64,000 nt of DNA from the NCBI RefSeq assembly GCF_035594125.1, contig NC_087185.1, positions 10,990,501 through 11,054,500 on the forward strand, read 5' to 3'. A program made the position numbers and the translations under genes. Under the pieces are notes generated by a model. That model was not told the origin of the DNA and searched no databases. It saw only the letters and a list, made by a program, of their open reading frames with translations. Below are positions 25,337 to 49,194 of the stretch, one piece after another; the first letter of the stretch is position 1, and the number at the start of each line of letters is the position of its first letter. The stretch comes from Scylla paramamosain (taxonomy: Eukaryota > Arthropoda > Malacostraca > Decapoda > Portunidae).

Positions 25337-27040
25337 TCATCCCCATCCATAAATGTCTAATTTTCTCTTACAGTTCCCAAATGCCTCAGCACTAACAGCT
25401 TGATTACTACGTCCGTTCCAATCATATACTACTTTATTTGAGAACCAATTCCTTCTTGTCTCTTTTTTGAACATCAAGTTTTCAGGCTTGAACCCATTTT
25501 TCTTGTTCTATCATGGTTACAGATTCTAAGAATTTTCCTTATGTTCCCCTTGTTATAACCGATATACCACTTAAAAACTTCTATCAGGTCCACTCTTAAC
25601 CTACGTCTCTCTAAAGAATGTAAATTTAACAGCTTAAATCTCGCTTCGTAAGGAATACTCCTCATCCCCTGTATCTTTTTAGTCATTCTCCTTTGTACTG
25701 ATTCTAATAGACCTTTATCCTTCCTGTGATGTGGTGACCAGAATTGGACAGCGTAGTCTATATGAGGTCTGACCAGCGCCAAATGTAACTTTAATATTAC
25801 TTCGGGAGTTCTCCTTTTAGCACTCCTGAAAATGAATCATAATACACTATTTGCTTTGTTTCTGGCCTCTTTGCATTGCTTTCTTAGACGGAGTTGAGAG
25901 CTAACTTTAAATATCAAATCTTTTTCTTATCCTGACCCTACCAGAACTTGGTTGTTCATTGTGTAACTAATGTGTGGGTTTCTTTTACTTACGCTAAGTG
26001 CTTTCAATTTGTTGATATTAAACTGCATTTGCCATCTGTCTGTCCATTCGTTCATCCTATCCAAATCTGCCTGCAAGGTGATGGTATGCGATTCAGACCT
26101 AATTAATCTACATACTCTCGTGTCATCCGCAAATTTACTAGCAACACTTCTATCCAAGTCATTGACATATATAACAAACAACATCGGCCCTAATACTAAT
26201 AATTCCTTTGTGACCCCACTAATTACTTGACCCCTCTCGGATTTAGAGCCGTTTATTACAACACTCTGTCGCCTGCAGCTTAGCCATGACCTTATCCAAT
26301 CTAAACACCTCATCTCTCTCGTGCGCCCTAACCTTTCTCAGTAGCCTCTGATTGAATACCTTGTCAAATGCTTGACTAAAGTCCTGATATAGGATGCCAT
26401 AACTATCACCATTATCTGCCTCCACATTACCAATACCTCACATGACTAAAGTGATTTCCTAAGGACAGAAACTAACATATTACTTATAACCTTTTTCCAT
26501 TCCTTAAATACTCTGGAATATATTTCATCTGGTCCTGGTGACTTGAACTTTTCAGCTTATCTATCTCCTGTTCCACTATCTCTTTAGTTATAGTAATATC
26601 TGTCACCTTCTCATTCTCTTCTATTCTAAATATCTTCTCACTATTCGGCAAATCCTGCATGTTTTTCTGGGCAAAGACAATTAAAAAATATTCGTTCACA
26701 ATTTTACTAATCTTCTCCCAACAACTAAGCAGGTCCCATTCTGCTGTCTTTAAGGAACTATTGTTTCTCTATTCTTCGTCATATATGTCTGATAAAATCC
26801 CTTGGGGTCCATCTTCGCTTGGCTGGCTACCTTTAATGCATAACTATTTTTAGCTTTCCTTGTTAAACTCCTGACTATTCAAATTCATTATATTATGGCC
26901 TTAAAACCACTTCCCCTGTCTTTAATCTCATATATACTTCTCTTTCGCCCTATGTAGTGTTTTATCCTCAGTCATCCATTTAGGACTATTCTACTGCGAT
27001 CTTATTCTTCTGTAAGGGATGTTCCCTAACTGTCCTGAAT
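25337..27040 (-). pseudogene. Decayed CR1-like reverse transcriptase (ORF2 C-terminal two thirds), copy 1
   Basis: Read on the minus strand. The endonuclease-RT linker shows PKWMTEDKTLHRAKEKY at 26935-26985 and ALKVASQAKMDPKGFYQ at 26786-26840. RT begins with VNEYFLIVFAQKN (about 26660-26700). A one-base frameshift then precedes the conserved SPGPDE motif (26524-26541). Motif A lies in YQDFSQAFDKV (about 26355-26390) with its catalytic Asp. The usual PQGSVLGP box is degraded to VTKELLVLGP, followed by MLFVIYVNDLD. Motif C is intact as FADD at 26122-26133. After another frameshift region (25785-25930) the C-terminal part runs from LVRPHIDYAVQFWSP (25735-25780) through QRRMTKKIQG and HSLERRRLRVDLIEVFK. 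A final frame change leads to NWFSNKVVYDWN and the stop TGA at 25337-25339. Multiple frameshifts and stops make it inactive. The endonuclease domain is absent. Confidence 0.85.
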
Positions 27041-27055
27041 GTAATTTATCAACGA

Positions 27056-38727
<11,672 letters not shown>

Positions 38728-41700
38728 TTAACAACAAAACAGTAAAAAGCATAAAAAACTTCCCTATACTGGAAAAGCAAAAAACAACATTCCCCCAAAA
38801 AACGTATTTTCGGGGGTATTTTTCAGCTACTAACGTACAAAAACGCTAAAATGCTTGCAAAAATCCCTTCATTGAAAAAACAAATAACCTTACCAGAAAT
38901 TAGTATTTCATTTTATTTCTTAAGCTTGTCACGTACAAAAGCGCCAAAAATGCATGCAAAGTACACTATATATGGATACGAAAGTACATTGCGAGAAACG
39001 TGCAGTATGAGTGTTTTCAACTTATTAGGTACCAAAACGCTAAAGCGAATGAATAGCACTCTATATGGAGAAACAAAAATGTTAAAATGCATGCAAAGCA
39101 TCATATATGAGGGAAAATACGACACTTCTAGAAACGTGTCTTTTCAGTGTTTGTAAGCGTATTAGGTACCAAAACGCTAAAAAGCAATGAAAGAACCTTA
39201 CATGGGAAAACAAAACATTACAAAAAAAGTCTTTTCATTGTTTAGAACTACTTACATACTAAAATTCAAAGGCGCATGCAAAACACCTTTTCTGGAGAAA
39301 CGGGAAAACGTGTATTTTTAATGTTTTAAGCTCATTACGTAAAAAATTGTCAAAATTCATGTAAAGTTCCCAATATGGGGAAACGAAAAGACATTACGAG
39401 AAACGTATATTGTAAGTGTTTTAGACCTTATTAGGTTGAAAAATACGAAAATGCATGAATACCACTCTATATGGAGTAACAGAGCAACATTACTAAAAAC
39501 GTGTATTTTGTTTGTTTTAACAATGTTATGTACCAAAACGTCGAAATTCATGCAAAGTGCAATCTGTGGGACAAACGAAACGAAATTTCCAGAAACGTGA
39601 ATTTTTAGTGTTTATGAGCGTGTTAGGCACCAAACTCTAAAAAATAAAAATGAAAAGCATCCTATATGGGAATACAAAACAAAATTACAAAAAAAAGTTT
39701 TTTTGTGTGTTTTTGAGCTACTTTTATATCAAAACGCTTGAACAGACGCAAAACATGCTTTATGGAGAAACAAAATAACAATACAAAAAAAAAAAAAACT
39801 ATATTTTCAGTGTTTTTGAGGTATGTAAGTAGAAAAACGCCGAAATGTATGCAAAGTTCCCTATGCCGGGAAACGAAGACATTTCGAGAAACGTGTATTA
39901 TGAGAGCTTTTCAGTTTTTTAGGTACGAAACACCATGGCACCTTAATAGTACTCTATATGGAGAAACAAAACAACACGAATGAAAATATATATTTTGAGT
40001 GGTATATTATTAGGTACCAAAACGCAAAAATATATGCAAAGACTTCTAAAAGACGACACAAAACGACATTACAAGAAACCTATCTTTAGAGAGTGTTTCT
40101 ACGTGTTAGGCACCAAAACACTAAGAAGTATGAAAAGAGCACTATGTTGGAAGGGAAAAAGAAATAACGTGACTTTTCACGTGTTTGGAAGTTTTTAAAT
40201 TCATATTGTACCAAAACGATAAAACATGCAAAACACCCTTCCTGCAGAAACATAAAAACACTACCAAAAACGAGTTTTTTTTAGCGATTTTTCAGCTTTT
40301 TATGTACAAAAGCGTCAAAATGCATATAAAGTACCCTATATAAGAAAACGAAAAGACTTTAAGAGAAACTAGTATTATGTTTTTTTTTTCTTTTTAGCTT
40401 ATTAGGTACCAAAACGATAAAATGTATGACTTGCATTCTGTATGAAGAAAACGTGTATTTTAAGTGTATTTAGCTTTGTTAGGTATCAAAACGCCAAAAT
40501 GCATGCAAAGCACCCGATATGGGGAAAAGAAACGACATTTCCAGAAACATATCTTTTGAGAGTTTATGAGTGTGTTAGGCACATAAAGCTCTTAAGAAGC
40601 ATGGAAAGTACCGTAAATGGGAAAACATTAAGTGTTTTAAGGTACTTACGTACCAAACCGCTACAACGGTTGCAAAACACACTTTATAGAGAAATTCAAC
40701 AGCTTTACCAAAAACATGCATTTTGAAAGATTTTGAGCCTATTACATACAAAAACGATAAAATACATGCAAATAACACTAAGAGGGGAAAAGAAAGCATT
40801 AAAGGAAACGTATATTTTGAGTGGTATTGAGCTTCATATGTACCAGAACACTAAAACGTATTAACAATACTCTATATGGAGAAACAGGACAAGATTAACC
40901 AAAACTTGTGTTTTAAGGCTTTTTTCACGTTATTAGGTACCGCAACGCGAAAATGCATACAAAGCATACTATATGGGGAGAAGAAACATTTCCAGAAACA
41001 TGTCCTTTCAGTGTTTATGAGCGTGTTAGGTACCAAGAAGCTAAAAACCAAGGAAAGCACCCTATAGGAGAAAACAAAAGATTACAAAAACTTTTCTTTT
41101 CAGTGCTTATGAGCTACTTATATACAAAAACACTTAAACGCATCCAAAACGCCTTTTTTTTGGGGGGGGGGAAAACTGAATAACATTACCAAAAAAACAT
41201 GTATTTTCAATGTTTTGAGCTTGTTACGCAAAAAAAAAAAAAAGTAACCAGACATTATGAGAAACTTATATTAAGAGCGTTTTTGAGCTTCTCAGGTACC
41301 AAAACGCGAAAATGCATGAATAATACTCTCTTTGGAGAAACAGAACAATACTAGATACCAAAACGCTAAAAAGCAACAAAAGCTCCCTATTTGGAAAAGC
41401 AAAACATTACCAAAAGCGTGTCTATTGAGAGTTTTTACAGCTACTTACGTACCAAAACGCTAAAATGCATGCAAAGCACATTTTATGGAGAAACAGAATA
41501 ACATTACCAGAAACGTGTATTTTGATTTTTCTAGCTTCTTACGTATAAAAAAAAAAAGCAAGAATGCATGCAAAGTATCCTAAATGGCGATAGGAAAAAA
41601 AATAAAAAGACACTTCATTTATCAGTGTTTTGAGATTCTTAGGTAGCAAAATGCATAAACGCATGTATAACATTATATATGAAGAAACAGAAGAACATTA

Positions 41701-42390
41701 CCGAAAACGTATATTTTGAGTATTTTTTCACATTGTTACGCAACAAAACGCCAAAATGCATGGAAATCACCCAATATGGATAAAATAAAGGACATTACGA
41801 GAAAGATGTAATATTAGTGTTTTTGAGCGTCTTAGGTACCAAACGCGAAAACAATTTAGTACCACTGTATATGGAGAAACAGAACATTACCAAAAACGTT
41901 TATTTTGAGTGTTTTTCACAATTTTATGTACCAAAACGTCAAAATGCTTCCAGAGCACCATCTATGGGGAAATGAAACGCCATTTCCAGAAACATGTCTT
42001 TTGAGTGTTGATGAACGTGTTAGGTACGAAAGTTATAAAAAGCATTTAAAGCTACTTATATGAAAGAACAACACAACCAAAAATTTATCTTTTGGGTATT
42101 TTCAGCTACTTACGTACCATAACGCTGAGATGTATGCAAAACACCCATTATTACCATAAACATTTTTTTTTCTTACATATAAAAAGAAACATAAATGCAT
42201 GCAAAATACTTTGGAAGGGGAAACGAAAAGACATCAGAAGAAACTTTTATTATGAGTGTTTTTTTTTTATTTCTAAGGTACCAAAACCAATTTGACCTAT
42301 TTGAAGGGCACTCTATATGGAGAAAAGAACAACATTACAAAAATGTGTTTTTTGAGTGTTTTTCACATTGTTAGGTAAGAAAACACTCTA
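38728..42390 (-). repeat. Satellite block, reverse, five-mer type
   Basis: Minus-strand monomers, direct copy of 829-4611 and inverted copy of 17061-20660. Small private changes include a run of ten G at 41162-41171 inside ...CGCCTTTTTTTTGG. Ends at AACACTCT-ATAA-AGAGTGAT (42382-42401), the switch palindrome with one changed base. No gene is seen. Confidence 0.9.
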
Positions 42391-42401
42391 TAAAGAGTGA
42401 T
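42382..42401. other. Palindromic orientation-switch junction, copy 4
   Basis: AACACTCT - ATAA - AGAGTGAT, the 4602/11534 palindrome with one mismatch in the right arm. It is followed by the same TTTTTCATATATAACGAAC variant. Confidence 0.83.
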
Positions 42402-45400
42402 ATTTGTGGGTTTTAGCTTTTTCATATATAACGAACTTAAAAAAAAAACTCATAATAGACGTTTCTCGTAACATCCTTTCATTTTCAAAATATATGGTTC
42501 TTTGCATGTATTTAGGTGTTTTTATAGGTATCATGATCAAAAACAATCAAAATACGTTTCTGGTAATGTTATTCTGTTTCTCCACAAAGGGGGTTTTGCA
42601 TGCGTTTTAGCGTTTTGGTATGTAAGAAGCTCAAAAACACGTAAAGGCAGGTTCTTGGTAAAAGTTGGTTTTATTCCCATATAATGTGATTGCTCTCCTT
42701 TTTACTGCTTTATTGCCTATCACGCTCAAAAACGCTCAAAAGACACTTTTCTGGTAAAGTCAATTTTTTCACACATAAAGCTAGTTTTGCATGCAATTTT
42801 TGGTTTTGGTAACTAAGAATGTGAAAAGCACTCAAAATACATGCATTTGGTAATGTTGTTCTGTATTCTCAATTAAGAGTGTTATTTCTGAGTTTCAGCA
42901 TTTTGGAATCAAAGAAACTTCTCCATATACACCGAGTTTTTGCGATTTTTGCCTTTTGGCTGTTGTGAAACTATAAAACACTCATTATACACGTTTCTCG
43001 TAATGTCCTTTTGTATCCCAATATAGAGTGCTTTCCATCCATTTTTGCGTTTTTTGAAGGTAAGAAGCTCAAAAACACTCAAAATATACCTTTTTGGTAC
43101 TATTATTCTATTTCTCCATATTCGTTGGTTTGCATCCGTTTTAGCGTTTTTCTACGTAAAATACTGAAAAGACACGTTTTCAGTAATTTTGTGATGGATT
43201 CCCACATTGAGTGACTTCCATATTATTTATCGTTTTTGTGCCTAACATGCTGAAAAAAAAAAACACAAAAGACAGGTTTCTGATAAGGTCGTTTAATTTC
43301 CCCATATAGGTGGCTTTGCATGCACTTTAGGGTTTGGTACATAACAGTCCGAAAAAAAAGCTAAAATTAACTTTTTTTCATAATGTTCTTTTTTCATATA
43401 ATTTACCTGAATTTTGGCAGAATTTTGGCATCTCGGTAACTATGAAGATGAATAAAAAAAAAATCCTATTTTTTTATTTATTTTTTTTTCTCTATAAAGA
43501 GTGTTATATGTGGGTTTTAGCTTTTTGGTACTTAAAGAACTTAAAAACACTCATAATACACGTTTCTCGAAATGTCCTTTCGTTTCCCAAACATAAGATT
43601 CTTTGCATGTATTTAAGCGTTTTTATAAGTAACATGATCAAAAACACTCAAAATACATGTTTTTGGTAATGTTTTTCTGTTTCTAAATAAAGGGTGTTTT
43701 GCATGCGTTTTAGCGTTTTAGTATATAAGGAGCTCAAAAACACTTAGAAAAAACACTTGGTAAAAGTTGGTTTTATTCCCATGTAATATGATTGCCCTGC
43801 TTTTTAGTGCTTTATTGCCTATCATGCTGAAAAAAAAAAAAAAAAAAACACTTAAAAGACACTTTTCTGGTAACGTCATTTTTTTTTCTAACATAAAGCT
43901 ACTTTCACCTGCAATATGGGGATTTGGTAACTAAGAATGTGAAAAACACTCAAAATACACGCATTTGGTAAGGTTGTTCTGTTTCTCAATTAACAGTGTT
44001 ATTCAGGAGTTTCAGCATTTTGGTATCTAAGAAACTTCTCCATCTTCTTTTTGCCTTTTGGCTGTTGTGAAACTATAAAACACTCATAATACACGTTTCT
44101 CGTAATGTCCTTTTTTTAACCAATATAGAGCTTTCCATCCATTTTCGCGTTTTTTTTTGTAAAAAGCTCAAAAATACTCAAAATATACCTTTTTGGTAAT
44201 CTTATTCTATTTTTTCATGTTGGTTGGTTTGCATCCGTTTTAGCATTTTTCTACTTAAAACACGGAAAAGACACGTTTTCAGTAATTTGTTTTGGATTCC
44301 CATATAGAATGACTTCCATATTATTTATTGTTTTGGTGACTAACATGCTGAAAAACACTAGAAACACAGGATTCTCGTAAAGTCGTTTAATTTCCCCATA
44401 TAGTTGGCTTTGCATGCACTTTAGGCTTTTGTGCATAAAAGTCCGGAAAAAAAGCTAAAATTAACTTTTTTAATAATGTTCTTTTTTTCATACAATTTGC
44501 CTGAATTTTGCCAGAATTTTGGGATCTGGGTACCTATGAAGAAGAATAAAAAAAAATCCTACTTATTTATTTATTTATTTTTTCTCTATAAAGAGGTTTT
44601 AGCTTTTTGGTACTCATGGAACTTAAAAACACTCATAATACACGTTTCTCGTAATGTCCTTTCGTTTCCCAGACATGGGGTTCTTTGCATGTATTTAAGC
44701 GTTTTTAGAGGTAACATGATCAAAAACACTCAAAATACATGTTTTTGGTAATGTTAATCTGTTTCTCCATAAAGGGTGTTTTGCATGCGTTTTAGCGTTT
44801 TGGTATATAAGGAGCTCAAAAACACTTAAAGGCAAGTTTTTGGTAAAAGATGGTTTTATTCCCATGTAATGTGATTGCCCTCCTTTTTAGTGCTTTATTG
44901 CCTAACATGCTCAAAAACACTTAAAAGACACTTTTCTGGTAATGTCATTTTTTTACCACATAAAGCTAGTTTTGCATGCAATTTGAGGTTTTGGTAACGA
45001 AGAATGTGAAAAGCAGTCAAAATATACGCATATCGTAAGGTTGTTCTGTATTCTCAATTAAGAGTGTTATTCATGAGTTTCAGCATTTTGGTATATAAGA
45101 AACTTATCCATATACACGAATTTTTGCGTTTTTTGCCTTGTGGTTCTTGTGAAACTATAAAACACTCATTATACAAGTTTCTCGTAATGTCCTTTTGTAT
45201 CTCAATATAGAGTGCTTTCTATCCATTTTCGCGTTTTTTTGTAGATAAGAAGCTCAAAAACACTGAAAATATACCTTTTTTGGTAATGTTATTCTATTTC
45301 TTCATATTCGTTGGTTTGCATCCGTTTTAGGGTTTTTGTACGTAAAACACTGAAAAGACACTTTTTCAGTTATTTTGTGATGGATTCCCATATTGAGGGA

Positions 45401-48400
45401 CTTCCATATTATATATCGTTTTGGTGCCTAACATGCTGAAAAACACTCAAAAGACAGGTTTCTGGTAAAGTCGTTTAATTTCCCCATATAGGTGGCTTTG
45501 CATGCACTTTAGGGTTTGGAACATAACAGTCCGAAAAAAAAGCTAAAATTAAATTTTTTTCATAATTTTCTTTTTTCACATAATTTTCCTGAATTTTGCC
45601 AGAATTTTGGCATCTTGGTACCTATGAAGATGAATAACAAAAAAAATAAATAAATTCCTATCTTTTTATTTGTTTTTTTTCTATAAACAGTTTTATTTAT
45701 GGGTTTTAGCTAAATGGTACTTAAAGAACTTAAAAACACTCGTAATACATGTTTCTCGAAATGTCCTTTAATTTCCCAAACATAAGGTTCTTTGCATGTA
45801 TTTAAGCGTTTTTATAGGTAACATGATCAAAAACACTCAAAATACATGTTTTTGGTAATGTTATTCTGTTTCTTCATAAAGGGTGTTTTGCATTCGTTTT
45901 AGCGTTTTGGTATATAAGGAGCTCAAAAACACTTAAAGACAAGTTAGTAGTAAATGTTAGTTTTACTCCCATGTAATGTGATTGCCCTGCTTTTTAGTAC
46001 TTTATATCCTATCATGCTAAAAAAAATACACTTAAAAGACACTTTTCTGGTAATGTCATTTTTTTCCCACATAAAGCTACTTTCACATAAAATTTGGGGT
46101 TTTGGTAACTAAGAATGTGAAAAACATTCAAAATACACGCATTTGGTAAGGTTGTTCTGTTTCTCAATTAAGAGTGTTATTCAGGAGTTTCAGCATTTTG
46201 GTATCTAAGAAACTTCTCCATATATATGAGTTTTTGCTTTTTTTGCCTTGTGATTCTTGAGAATCTATAAAAAACTCATTATACACGTTTCTCGTAATGT
46301 CCTTTTGTTAACCAATAGAGAGAGCTTTCCATTCATTTTCGCGTTTTTTGTAAAAAGCTCAAAAAACACTCAAATTATACCTTTTTGGTAATCTTATTGT
46401 ATTTCTTCATATTGGTTGGTTTGTATCCGTTTTAGCGTTTTCTTACGTAAAACACGAAAAAGACACGTATAAAGTAATTTTGTTTTGGATTCCCACATAG
46501 AATGACTTCAATATTATTTATTGTTTTGGTGACTAACATGCTGAAAAACACTAGAAACACAGGTTTCTCGTAAAAACGTTTAATTTCCCCATATAGTTGG
46601 CTTTGCATGCACTTCATGGTTTGATACATAACAGTCCGAAAAAAAAAGCTAAAATTAACTTTTTTTGATAATGTTCTTTTTACACATAATTTCCCTGAAT
46701 TTTGCCAGAATTTTGGCATCTCAGTACCTATGAAGAAGAAAAGCAAAAAAAAAATCCTATTTTTTAATTATTTCTTTCTTTATTTTTTTCTCTATGAAGA
46801 GGTTTTAGCTTTTTGGTACTTATGGAACTTAAAAACACGCATAATACACGTTTCTCGAAATGTACTTTCGTTTCCCAGACATAGGGTTCTTTGCATGTAT
46901 TTAAGCGTTTTTAGAGGTAACATGATCAAAAACACTCAAAATACATGTTTTTTGGTAATGTTAATCTGTTTCTCCATAAAGGGTGTTTTGCATGTGTTTT
47001 AGCGTTTTGGTATATAAGGAATTAAAAAACACTTAAAGGCAAGTTCTTGGTAAAAGTTGGTTTTATTCCTATGTAATGTGTTTGCCCTCCTTTTTAGTGC
47101 TTTATTGCCTAACTCTCTCAAAAACCCTCAAAAGACACTTTTCTAGTAATGTCATTTTTTTCCCACATAAAGCTAGTTTCGCATCTAATTTGATGTTCTA
47201 GTAACTAACTAAGAATGTGAAAAAAAACTCAAAATACACGCATTTAGTAATGTTATTCTGTTTCTTAATTAAGAGTGTTATTCAGGAGTTTCAGCATCTT
47301 GGTATCTAAGAAACTTCTCCATATACACTAGTTTTTGCGTTTTTTGCAATACAATACTTTATAATGAGTGCTATTTGTGAGTTTTAGCTTTTTAGTATTT
47401 AAGTAACTTAAAAACACTTATAATACACGTTTCTCGTAATGTCCTTTCCTTTCCCAAACATACGATTCTTTGCATGTATTTAAGCGTTTTTATAGGTAAC
47501 ATGATCAAAAACACTCAAAATACATGTTTTTTTGTAATGTTATTTTTTTAGTCCATAAAGGATTTTTTGCATTCGTTTTAGCATTTTGGTATGTAAGGAG
47601 CTCAAAAAAATTTAACGGCAAGTTCTTGGTAAAAGTTTTTATTCACATGTAATGTGATTGTTCTTCTTTAAAGTACTTTATTGCCTAACACGCTCATAAA
47701 CACTCAAAAGACATTTTATGGCAATATAATTTTTTCCCCACATAAAACTTAGTTTCGCATGCAATTTCGTGTTTTGATAACTAAGAATGCGAAAAACACT
47801 TAAAATACACGCATTTGGTAAGGTTGTTCTGTATCTCAATCAAGAGTGTTATTCATGAGTTTCAGCATGTTGGTATCTAAGAAACTTTTGCCTTGTGGTT
47901 GTTGTGAAACTATAAAACACTCATTATACAGGTTTCTCGTAATGTCCTTTTGTTTCCCAATATAGAGTGCTTTGCATCCATTTTCGCGTTTTTTGTAGGT
48001 AACAGGCTCAAAAACACTCAAAATATACCTTTTTGGCAATGTTATTCTATTTCTTCATATTGGTTTGTTTGCATCCGTTTTAGCGTGTTTCTACGTAAAA
48101 CACTGAAAAGACAAGTGTTAAGTGATTTTGTTTTGGATTCACATATAGAGTGACTTCCATACTATTTATTGTTTTGGTGCCTACCATGCTGAAAAACACT
48201 AAAAAGACAGGTTTCTGGTAAAGTCGTTTAATATCCCTATAGAGGTGGCTTTGCATGCAATTTAGGTTTTGGTACATAACTGTCCGAAAAAAAAGCTAAA
48301 ATTAACTTTTTTGATAATGTTCTTTTTTCCACATAATTTCCCTGAATTTTGCCCGAATTTTGGCATCTCGTTACCTATGAAGAAGAATAACAGAAAAAAA

Positions 48401-49094
48401 AAGAAAATTACTATTTTTTTTTTTTGTTTCTCTATAAGGAGTGTTATTTGTGGGTTTTAGCTTTTTGGTGTTTAAGGAATTTAATAACATTCATAATACA
48501 CGTTTCTCGTATTGACCTTTTGTTTCCCAAACATAGGGTTCTTTGCATGTATTTAAGCGTTTTTATAGGTAACATGATCAAAAACACTCAAAATATATGT
48601 TTTGGTAATGTTATTCTGTTTCTTCATAAAGGGTGTTTTGCATGCGATTTAGTGTTTTGGTATGTTAGGAGCTCAAAAACACTTAAAGGCATGTTCTTGG
48701 TAAAAGTTGGTTTTATTCACATGTAATGTGATTGCCCTGCTTTTTAGTGCTTTATTGCCTAACACGCTCAAAAACACTTAAAAGACACTTTTCAGGAAAT
48801 GTCTTTTTTTTTTCTTTCCACATAAAAGCTAGTTTCGTATGCAATTTGGGGTTTTGGTAACCAAGAATGTGAAAAACACTCAAAATACACGCATTTGGTA
48901 AGATTGTTGTTTCTCAATTAAGAATGTTATTGATGAGTTTCAGCGTTTTGGTATCTAAGAATCTCAAAAACACTTATAATGCACGTTTCTCGTAATGTCC
49001 CTTTTTTTCCCTCATTTAGGGTGCTTTGCATGCATTTTGGCATTTTATTTTTCACGGAATAGCTGAAAAACACTGAAAATAAACGCTTTTGGTA
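42391..49094 (+). repeat. Satellite block, forward, 1.1 kb HOR array
   Basis: HOR unit starts (CTCTATAAAG or its variant) are 42386, 43490, 44584, 45681, 46790, 47358 and 48430. Lengths are 1104, 1094, 1097, 1109, 568 and 1072 bp. The 568 bp unit is an internal deletion joining the second half-X3 (GTTTTTGCGTTTTTTGC) to the next unit's half-X3 (TTTATAATGAGTG). It removes X4' to X3', one five-mer equivalent. The last ~2.2 kb runs parallel to 23542-25235 into the second retrotransposon copy. No gene is seen. Confidence 0.9.
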
Positions 49095-49194
49095 ATAAGA
49101 ACATAAGAACATAAGAAATAAGTAAATATGCAAGAAGGCATCAGGCCTACACGTGGCAGTACTTGTATGAAATATGCCTACGTATTTCCACCTA
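49095..49194 (-). repeat. CR1-like 3' UTR and octamer tail, copy 2
   Basis: The minus strand reads CTGCCACGTGTAGGCCTGAT and ends in TTCTTATG-TTCTTATG-TTCTTATT next to satellite. The tail is closer to a perfect octamer repeat than in copy 1, and CACGTG is intact where copy 1 has CATGTG. Copy 2 may therefore be nearer the ancestral state here. Confidence 0.8.

Larger units (their letters stand above)
25236..27055 (-). mobile_element. CR1-like non-LTR retrotransposon, 5'-truncated, copy 1
   Basis: A ~1.82 kb insert on the minus strand interrupts an X5 monomer: CTTTTGGTAAT on the left, CTTCTCCATAAAGGG on the right at about 27069. It holds, in element order, the tail of the endonuclease-RT linker, a decayed reverse transcriptase, the C-terminal thumb-like region, a stop at 25337 and a ~100 bp 3' UTR. 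The UTR ends in an imperfect octamer tail. CR1 elements characteristically end in short octamer repeats and are often 5'-truncated, which supports this assignment over RTE, Jockey or L1. I could not identify a target-site duplication. Base composition and codon-like structure are clearly unlike the satellite. Confidence 0.85.

Noticed and set aside
25236..27055. Two independent retrotransposon insertions (25.2 and 49.1 kb).
   Set aside because: Identical insertion point, truncation and flanking variants show one insertion that was later duplicated.
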